DNA of 64,000 nt. Origin: Sordaria brevicollis. Its lineage: Eukaryota > Ascomycota > Sordariomycetes > Sordariales > Sordariaceae. This document shows, one piece after another, positions 56,901 to 64,000 of this stretch. Position 1 is the first letter of the stretch. The number at the start of each line of letters is the position of its first letter. The translations under genes and the position numbers were made by a program. Under the pieces are notes generated by a model, which did no database searches, was not told where the DNA came from, and was given only the letters and a program-made list of their open reading frames with translations. Where the stretch lies: assembly GCA_033439795.1 (NCBI GenBank), contig JAUTDP010000003.1:3534001-3598000 (forward strand). Direction: 5' to 3'.

Positions 56901-58060
56901 GGTTGGAGAGGGAGAATGCGGAGTTGAAGGCTAAGGTAAATACTGGGGTGACGGCGGATGATGATGAAGTCTTGGACGATGACGATGAACCTTTTGGTCC
57001 TGGTTTTGGCTTCGGGAATATAGCTCCGACCTTATTTCCTGGGGAGCGACGTATGCAGGAGAAACAGCAACACCAACAGCAGCAAGAGGAGCAGGACAGG
57101 AAAAGATTATCTCCGTCCTCGTCGAGAAACAGAAACATGAGCTCTGAGACTGTCAGCGACGCGGCTGCAGAAAGGGAAAACACAGGCAGCACGGATGTCA
57201 CCACCACTACCACCACCATCATCACTTCTGCTGATAAGGCACCAACCCCATTGATCTCATCGTCGCAAATACCTCCTTCTCCGGGCTCTACTACCCCCCA
57301 GCCATTATTCATGCCCGTGCCACCGCGGCCGGAAAGGCAAAGGAAATATACAACCGAACCCAGTGAAGGACTTGACGCCCCGGATACCAACCAGCGGCGA
57401 CTAGCATTAGCAAGGCGGTTGCTGGGGTTACGACTAGAGGCGGATAAGCGACGAGCGGCCGAAACCGAACAGGTCGAATTACAAATGGCCAACGCAAGCC
57501 CGGTGCTGCAAGAGAGTATATATATACAGGCTTCTGGAGAAGAGAACCAGGAGCAGGAGAAGGACAAGGATAGTCAAAGGATTGAGGCGAATACCTCTAT
57601 CGACAACGACAAAGGTGAGGAGGGGGAGAGTGGAAGTGAAAGCTCAAGTGAGTCAGGCAGCGAAGAGAGCAAAATTGAAAGTGAAAGCTCAACAGGAGAA
57701 AGTGATGTTGAGGCAAACGACGATCGCAGCCGCAACGAAAGAACAATCATTCGACTCTTGCCAACTCTTGGTTACAATGACGACGATACACACTCAAAAA
57801 TAGTTGAGGTAGCGTCATCGCAGGACTCAAGAAGCAATAGCAGGAAACGGCCCCGCGTGGTGGATATAGAAATTGTCCTTGAGACTAGGAAGATGTTTGG
57901 ATTTGATCATTTTGAGGATATAGGGCCGTGGACAGGAGGGGCCGCGTATACCATTGGGCCAGGTGAGCCTGGGACTAAGAGGAGGAGGATCACCGAGCGG
58001 CAACGGCAACAGAGTGACGACGGGGTCATTACGGTTGTTAATATGTTGGAGGAGGCGTGA
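53921..58060 (+). CDS. Large protein with five helix-turn-helix repeats and a CENP-B-like segment
   Basis: Intronless, 1379 residues. I do not recognise a named gene. Five ~45-residue modules share a plan: an acidic helix (AAxDExL), a Pro/Gly turn, then xxxAxKYGxxxSTLYxR, a Psq-type HTH. They lie at about 46-92 (AARYDVKPGTLQVRRW), 141-190 (AKKYGLHPSTMYQR), 253-307 (AKKFGVGRRTLFNRAKKL), 400-450 (LQKYGIDHSTLYQG) and 560-610 (AEKYGIHKSTLSARKL), separated by disordered linkers. Residues 707-778 (LSEIQERYLVNWYLRE... then WLGVLIQRFLERNPEIKAM) resemble the CENP-B/Tc5-type segment of fungal pogo transposases. There is no DDE nuclease domain. A long acidic Ser/Glu stretch (830-920), a coiled coil (958-1008, QRLERENAELKAKV) and a basic end with KRRRITERQRQQ follow. 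Likely nuclear and DNA-binding. Confidence 0.8.
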   Translation: MPGLKQKKTGQQQVTKRVSKPQMEPRTGPGTYHQGASHRQRPEDQMSKSDRISAALDDFLHNNPKGHNLKFFAARYDVKPGTLQVRRWREEMRDMEMKKKMAMQARDGNGGEGGAEGESGTRSTTTRPEDGGQSLVPSKNLGKRASKEHVAAACDEYLNSETPVSATAIAKKYGLHPSTMYQRISLMGGWNGLGKRDGVKEGRDNGQKTRSGGSTRRVSAPILVPSPSPEPEIVTAPESVPTSAIATGSRQGKMTAETRATAERINSAMEYIINNNPGSHCYQYVAKKFGVGRRTLFNRAKKLRAAGFHVPASKLPSGGSRKRTAARKQNTKMPTITGSGSSRREGQGQQQQSQTKPSAGSAEEAITAITRVRNSGTTPSKGQQEQEDLREKRQAKPLSKWDIYSMSKAERVDAAVDEFLNGNPGQSIPSILQKYGIDHSTLYQGVTAMGAPDRPAKGKTGGSDARNMDGSATSSTAQKNKKTSASKQQQSPPPQPTIYQERDPRLRSSNRIKDKRRDAAAKTRVVTIEASNTTTTTTTTTSLKKKAKKKKNNNNALDIMKMTPKERGDAAWEEYLSTYPRPSGVYFAEKYGIHKSTLSARKLALKKHGVDLDMMYGSVSADAIARAKAKAKEARNRAGRNEVVVDLRSDSDSDMDQPEGSESEEEEEEEEEGDEVMVNSDLITAPQHSLKVPAPPSSSRLIREGKPMELSEIQERYLVNWYLREESLGKGAPSRAKLTSMALSLLFDGQEVQLNPQDEEWLGVLIQRFLERNPEIKAMVGKTEEGDVDGIVHEEIVARVPVPAAAVPAPGARKKKKPEDKGTRALWEPSAAETAAAAAAAAMGYVSNEEDWEDEESNSEEEQTESDDSASDSEESEDGSEEDSDSDSDADSDTSTDISTDDLYNQAFVDSLFVKLEKTPPPPPLSQEGEMEVDISPPIPQSADDIRQHYLSALQDSQSPVQTAQIVKALCVNAGKALDLQKTELEALWEKVQRLERENAELKAKVNTGVTADDDEVLDDDDEPFGPGFGFGNIAPTLFPGERRMQEKQQHQQQQEEQDRKRLSPSSSRNRNMSSETVSDAAAERENTGSTDVTTTTTTIITSADKAPTPLISSSQIPPSPGSTTPQPLFMPVPPRPERQRKYTTEPSEGLDAPDTNQRRLALARRLLGLRLEADKRRAAETEQVELQMANASPVLQESIYIQASGEENQEQEKDKDSQRIEANTSIDNDKGEEGESGSESSSESGSEESKIESESSTGESDVEANDDRSRNERTIIRLLPTLGYNDDDTHSKIVEVASSQDSRSNSRKRPRVVDIEIVLETRKMFGFDHFEDIGPWTGGAAYTIGPGEPGTKRRRITERQRQQSDDGVITVVNMLEEA

Positions 58061-60114
58061 GCGTGTCCGAGTCTCTCACAGGTAGTGGACAGGAAACTCA
58101 GCGAGCGTTTGTAGCATTCAGGAGCAGCGGTGCTGCTTGGCTGACGGGTCCTATCCTAGGTTGTCATAAAGCAAGGAAGGAAGGAACCCACCCCTCGAAG
58201 CAGGTGCATATGAAGACAAAGACCATATACTGTGGTAAACGGGCAGGAGCATCCCGTCTTATTGGAACATAAGGTAGCGATACTCTACAGGTACTTCATG
58301 ACACTGCATATAATACCAACAGAAAACCTGTAAATACGTTCGTCTCTTGATCCTTCCTCAAGATATGTCACCCACCCTCATCTGCTAACGGCACAAGTCC
58401 AGAGTGTAGCAAGCAAGCTAGGTAGCCTAGTCTAACTGTCCTGGAGAAGAAATAGGCTCTACCATGTCATTCCTTAGGATGCCCCCCGTAAGTCACCACT
58501 CGCGTGGCAAGAGTACAAAGTATATCCAATAGTTTTAAGCAAAACGTTATGTATTTAGCAGCTTCAGGCAAACAAATCGCAGCCAAGATCCCGCCTCGAA
58601 TACATAGTCACGGCTTCGGCCCGCTTCCATATCCTAGACCTAACTCTCCATGCTAAGCTGGTGTAGGAAAACTCTCCGATCACATCACCAACGGGACCGG
58701 CGACGATGTCACGCTGAAATCACCCATCCTAGGTATCCTCTCCCAAGACATCACTGATGGAGATACAATAAACAATTGAAAGGATTGGTGACTAAGCGGA
58801 CATTGACAAGTTTGTGACATGATGAAAATCCGGGGAAATGCGGAGTCCATCGACCAGGGACCAGGGATGAGGTGGGGGAGATGGAAGATCTAGGCCTCGG
58901 CCTCGGCTATATAAGCAGACAAGATCGTGCGATGGCAATGGAGAAAGTGTCCGAAATGCGAGATGGAAGAACATGTGCCTCTTGGCCAACTTTGGGTTTT
59001 TTTATTGTTGGCCGGTATCGGTGTGGGGACCGGTGTGAGAAAAGTGTATTTACAGATTCAGGTGATGATGAACGTTGAGAGGGGTGCGAAACTTCGTCTG
59101 GCTTTTGTTGGTCTAGAGGTAGACCTGGCATAGTACTTTTCAAGCCAATGGTAAAGGTGAACAGATCGATCATTTTATCACTATCGCCACACTAATGTCA
59201 AAGAGAGCCCTGTAGAAAGAATGCCATTGTAAAGCTTCATCATGCCATCCACCCATCCCGTTGAACCTGACCCATATACATGTATGTGTGATAGTAGTAG
59301 TATTGGTAGAAGACCTTGCCGTCCATATAATGTTTCCCCCCATAATGCTCTTCAACGCGAAATCTTCCGGCAACAAAATGCGGACAAATAGATCTGTGGC
59401 TCTTTCCGTTTCTTCTCCTTTTTACACCACCGATACAAATAGCGTCTGTCTGAATATATCTCCACACCACAAGCCATATGCTCATCCCAAATCTCATCTC
59501 GTGGTATCATTCTTTCGCTTTTTTCGTGCCCGCCCCCAATCCCCCCCATAGGTACTCCTTCTAGTAGGTCATGGTTTGTCTCCCTCGACCAACTGATCCC
59601 TTACATTCATCCCAACAAACCCCACACGCGGCTCAATTTTCCCTCTGAATCGGCTCCGAATGTGTCTTTTTGCGCCGGAGGTGAATCTGGCTCTTTTTTG
59701 CGTCCGATTGAGTCCGATGGCGTTGACGGTCCTCGTTGGCGCAACAGTGTTCGCTCGTTAGGCCCGCCCGTATCATCCCATGCCGTGCAGGACGTTATGT
59801 TGAGTAACGAAACCTTCAATCGTTCGACGATCCGTGACACGAGTATTGGAGACTGACTAGTTTGCCGGGCAGCTTGGATATTGAAGAATGACCAAAAGTG
59901 CTCCAACAGTATTAAGCTTAACAAACATTTGATCTCGTAACGAGTATATAGATATGACAGAGCGGCCTAGCCCACGTGGGCTAGCCTGTAGTGCAGCTCG
60001 GATAGAAGGCAGCCAGGCGGAAGTGTTCCCGCTGTGATATTTTCGACAAAATGGCCGACGTGACTATGACCAAGGCTCGGCGTAGGACGGAAGATGAGTG
60101 GGTGGTTGTTTGGA
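58061..60114. other. 2 kb convergent intergenic between the multi-HTH gene and cdc25
   Basis: Holds both 3' UTRs. No supported ORF. An 18-bp perfect palindrome is at 59967-59984 (separate entry). The rest shows no repeat or RNA gene that I can support. Confidence 0.5.
59967..59984. promoter_or_regulatory. 18-bp perfect palindrome with an E-box centre
   Basis: CTAGCCCACGTGGGCTAG reads the same on both strands and has the bHLH site CACGTG at its centre. It lies 131 bases past the RasGEF stop codon on that gene's strand, so it could be a 3' UTR hairpin or a protein-binding site. Confidence 0.7.
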
Positions 60115-63100
60115 TCATAGGAATCCAGACTCGGCCAAAACTCTGTAAAGCAAGACAAAAAAAGCATTAACAATGAGCCCAGATAACAATGCAAACGGAC
60201 GATGAAAGTGCTGGCCGGGTTGAGCCAAGGCCACAAAGGGCCAGTGGGAGTGACAAAGCTTGAACTTCAAGCCGTGCCAAGTGATGTCCGGAGAAAGTAC
60301 GAGCCCAGCCAAAATTTGCGTGCCCATGCGATCCCCTCACATCACCTCGCCAAGAAAAATGCACCACCATCTATAGCCACCCGACGAAGTTTTGGCTCTA
60401 CATACCTGACGATCTTCTCATCTTCTCTCTCGCGGGGCTCGATCTGCAAACTCTTGTCGTACATCTCGTGCACATCTCCAGCGGCTTGCATATTAGACAG
60501 GATATAGTCCTGGAGTTCGGGCACTGGCTGTAGCGAGTATGCGACGTTCTGGTACTGTTGAATATCTCCGATAACGTCCGCGGTCTTCGCACGCTTCGCA
60601 AAGTTGATTTGGTTCGTCTTCTTCAGGATCGAAGGGATACCATCTTCGATGAAGGTAAGATCCGTAAGATACACACCTACCAGGTAGCTAGTGTTAGTAT
60701 TCAGCAGGTGAATGGGGCTTCGCCAGTGTCACTTACCGAAGAATGGAATGCATGGGGGGTTGGAAAGATGCAGCGCCTCTCTGTATTCGCCAAAGTTCTT
60801 AGTACTGGCCATGAGCTTCCTCATGGTTTCAAGGGTCGCGAGAACACGTTGAGGGATCTGATCCCAAGTTCTCTTCAAGCGGGCAATGGGCGCGGTTCCC
60901 AATGCTGAAATAATCGACGTAAGCGTAGAGAAGTTGTTGAGGGCCCGGCACTTGTCGGCAACGGCAACGAAGTGTTTAATGACGACAACACGCTTCCTAA
61001 CGTCAGTTTGCGCCAAAATCATTTCAGCCACCCAGTTGGTCATCTGGTTAGAGTGCAGAATGAGGGCCTTGACATTGGGTGCAGGTTCTGGCTCCCCTTC
61101 CGCAACCTTCTTCTGCCATGTCTTGTTGAGACACTCTGTAGACTTGATCTTGCCATACAAACGCGACTCAATGATGGTAAGCTGACGAGCAAATTCGGTG
61201 ACATCGATGTCCAGGAACTTGAGCTTCTTCATGTTCTTTGGCATGATTGGCGCAGGGGTGTTCTGGTTGACCGTCTGGATCATGCGACGAACGTTGACTT
61301 CCCTGCCACTCAATCGCTGGTCTAGGACTGTGATCAAGCCCTTAGAGCCTGGAGTCTCTGTTGACTTTACAGTGTCGTTGGCGAAATTGTAGACATCACG
61401 AATGAGCTCCTTTGTCTCGTCACTCTGGTCTTCCATCCAAAAGTTGTCGAACCAGTTCTTAAGAATGTTGACAACACGGAAGCGGATAAGCTTCTGCTTG
61501 CTATCACGCCACTGCTCAAACTGAGCTTGGGTAAGGCCCTCGGGCGGTTGGATGCCGAATCTCTTCACTAGTAGCTCGAACAGTTCGCGGGCCGAAGTGA
61601 ATGACTTGTACGTCAACAGGAAGGTGTTGTTGAAGTTCGAGTCAAGCTTGTCATGGCGGGTAAGCTGCTCCACCAAGGCGAGGAGAGTGCCTCCCTTGAC
61701 AACGGGCGGCTGCACCTTCTGATCCCAAGACAGCTCGGCTTCGTAATCCAGACGCAAGAACTCAGGCGTGTCGTCCACGGGCTGGATCGGAGTGGGGTCT
61801 TCTCCGAAGAACTTCTTCATCTTTGAAGGATCACCCTTTCGCTGGAATGTAGGAGCGGTAGGATCGCCCTCCGAGAAGGAGGCTGAGCTCATCAACACCG
61901 GCCTCAAGAAGGCAGAGTCGGTCCTCATGTGCCGCTCGTATGGCAACGAGTCACCCCTGTTAAGCGGTGCCCGTTGAACAGGTTCGCGTGCACGAGCCTC
62001 TGCTTGTTGCTGCATGACCATCTGGACTTGCTCCGAGAGTAATTGAAGGGAGAAGCCAATGTGTGATGAGTTGGTCTCCAAAGCTCGAGCACACTGACGA
62101 ACATAGTCTAGCCGCTCTTCCAAAGCATGACCCCGAATCTCAGACCATTCGTCAGCAAGCGGGCCAGCGACGGCCTGGCAGCCAAGGACCAGGTCCGAGA
62201 TGTTGTCGTACAAGCTTTGCTTGTTTGTCGCGAAATCAAGGAGCTGAGGCTGCTGGAACCCGTTGCTACCAAGACAGGAAAGGTCGATAGACTCAATCAT
62301 GGCAATCCATGGCTTGAACATGTCCACGACCTTGCCGCCGGCTGCGCAAATGTTGTTGCCAATCACTTCGTGTCTGAAGGGAGTCACGACCTTATCCGTG
62401 ACAACCAAACTCTTGTCCAGTTCCCGAATGCTGGAAACCAACATACGCTTCAACTCATCCAGCCTTTCCAGCAACTTGTTGTCGAGAATGGCAGTAGGCT
62501 CCACCACACCCTCCTCGTCATCAAGGAAATTGGAGGTGATGGGATCGTGAGGGCCAAGACCATTAGTCTGCCAGCTTCCGCCAGAGTTGGACCCAATCAC
62601 GAAGCCCGGGAACAGCCGAGGAATATCTTCACCCCTCTGCTGCCTAGCAACCTCGACGTAGCTGTAAACTCCCATGAGAACGCCATCGGCCTCCTGCAAA
62701 CACTTTTGGACGGACTCGGCGTTGGGCCAATCAGCAGCAGCAATGTGCGAAGAAATGACCAACTTTGAGAATTTGGACATCATGTCTCGGAAATGGGGGT
62801 ACAGCGCCTTGTTGGTTGAGATGATGGAGGGTTGGCCGGAATGGTTGTCAGTTGTTCCCGAACCAGCTGCCAAGAGAAGGCGTAAATGGTCGGAGATATC
62901 TTCAGCGCGCGCGACGTACTCGGACCGGTGGTTGTTCTTGATCGCTTCACGGTAACGGTCGATTGCTTTCTTCATGTTGGCAACCAGTCGGCTCCAAGTA
63001 AGAGGTTGCATAGTACCGTCGTCGAAAAAAGATCGAGGAATCGTAGCGGCGGTAGGGAGGTTGAAGGTCGCACTAGTGAATGCCGTAGTGGAAGTCATGG

Positions 63101-63958
63101 GTACTGGGTGGTGATTGCCGTTTGAGTATGTGTCGTTGCGGCCTCTGTTGCCGGAGGGCTGTCCGCTGATAGAATCCATGGAAGTGGACGGCGAGACCCC
63201 GTCGTAAAAGCGGCGGTTCTTGGGCTACAAAGGAGTCAGCCCCTCATTTCATCCCATCTTTCTCGTTTTCGTTTGCAATCAGGTTTTGGACTTACAAGTG
63301 ATCCTCGGGAGGCATTCATGAAAGCTTCGCCTTCCACTTCTGACGCAGAAGTGATATCGTCGTCTTCCTCTTCATCCTGAGTCAAGCCACGTGCCATCAT
63401 CTCGGCAGGCGGCCTGGTCCTATCGGGTATCGTCACATTCATGCGGTCGCGGGGACCGGTCTCGTTAACTGAAGCAGGCGATTCGAGCGGCAACTCATTG
63501 CTGCTCTCGCCGGTCATGGTGTTGTAGTAGAACAAACGGCCGTCGGGGGTGGCTTGAGGGATCCAGAAATCAGCCCTGGATCGATCGCCATCGGCTCCCT
63601 CAATGGGAAGAGCATCCGTGTCATCATCACGATCCGACGCATCGTCCTCATCAAAGCTTTCCTGGTAGACATCGTGGTCTTCGGCCTCTTCCTCTACTAC
63701 TTGTTCGGGGGTGGCGTTATCCTCCGTCTCGCCTGGAACAATATCATCGGCACTAGGAATTACTTGGCAATAATTACTGGGAAACCATCCTCTGACACCA
63801 TTGATGACACCATCCCACCATCCACTCTCGAGCTGTGTGATAACCTGGATTATATCGCCCTCGTGGAAGCTAAGACTGGTCCTGTCGTCGGCCTCGTAAT
63901 CGTACAGCGCGCGGACGTACATGGTGCCCGCGGGCGCCGTTCCTACAACGCCATTCAT
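60115..63958 (-). CDS. cdc25: Cdc25-type Ras guanine-nucleotide exchange factor with SH3 domain, possibly 5' incomplete
   Basis: The CDS in the window is complement(join(60115..60142, 60406..60676, 60737..63224, 63296..63958)), 1149 residues if it starts at ATG 63958. The frame stays open to base 64000 (14 more codons, no stop), so the true start may lie outside. SH3 domain at about 13-68 (ALYDYEADD, GWWDGVINGVRGWFPSNY), then a WW-like motif at 132-157 (DFWIP...GRLFYYNTMTGES) that lacks the second Trp. RasGEF N-terminal domain at about 724-850; catalytic RasGEF at about 890-1130 (ESRLYGKI, PCIPFFGVYLTDLTFIEDG). The last exon, 28 nt, codes for VLAESGFL. All introns are GT..AG. It loads Ras with GTP and in fungi commonly acts above adenylyl cyclase; the target Ras here is not shown by sequence. 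Confidence 0.92.
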
Positions 63959-64000
63959 GGCGGAAGCAGGGTCGGTCGCAAAATAAAATGAGGAATCGTT

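Noticed and set aside
56767..57567. 266-codon ORF antisense to the multi-HTH gene
   Set aside because: Shadow of the 1379-codon frame; Ser/Cys-rich with no domain.
61768..62768. ORFs antisense to the RasGEF gene
   Set aside because: They overlap the conserved RasGEF coding exon and have no domain.

Overview
This is fungal nuclear DNA, almost certainly from a Neurospora species or a very close relative in the Sordariaceae. Genes carry short introns of about 55-130 nt with GT..AG ends and CTAAC/CTGAC branch sites, and the proteins are typical of filamentous ascomycetes. One block (about 950-4800 and 5540-5810) is extremely AT-rich, short of CpA/TpG but still containing CpG, which is the signature of repeat-induced point mutation (RIP). 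The 353-residue G-alpha subunit is recognisable as GNA-1. From memory and unchecked, gna-1, the SWI/SNF ATPase and the Cdc25-type RasGEF have nearby locus numbers in N. crassa, which fits the synteny here. The species cannot be fixed from sequence alone.

Layout: the window opens inside an unidentified coding region (1-747). The RIP-mutated block follows, interrupted by a GC-balanced island with palindromes and an ATA microsatellite (4800-5540). A 5.6 kb gene-free stretch then leads to a C2H2 zinc-finger transcription factor (11449-13129). An intron-bearing tRNA-Thr lies at 15332-15449. The SWI/SNF ATPase is on the minus strand (16897-21451), followed by WDR70 and a phytanoyl-CoA-dioxygenase-like enzyme, both minus. 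Swc5 (plus), tRNA-Ser (plus) and a kappa-class GST/DsbA-like protein (minus) come next. A 7.9 kb gene-free stretch precedes gna-1 (38180-39451).

The right half holds a single-pass membrane protein of unknown function, MIC10 (minus), Urb2/Npa2 (plus), Cdc123 (minus), Cwc21 (plus), a 1379-residue protein with five repeated helix-turn-helix modules plus a CENP-B-like segment, and a Cdc25-type Ras exchange factor with an SH3 domain (minus), whose 5' end lies at or beyond the window edge.

Most genes are single-copy housekeeping or signalling genes with no operon-like grouping. Two chromatin factors (SWI/SNF ATPase, Swc5), two signalling proteins (GNA-1 and the RasGEF, both of which can feed cAMP control in fungi) and two ribosome/translation factors (Urb2, Cdc123) are present, but nothing shows that they are co-regulated. 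The least explained objects are the multi-HTH protein, the island inside the RIP block, and the long gene-free regions upstream of the transcription factor and of gna-1.
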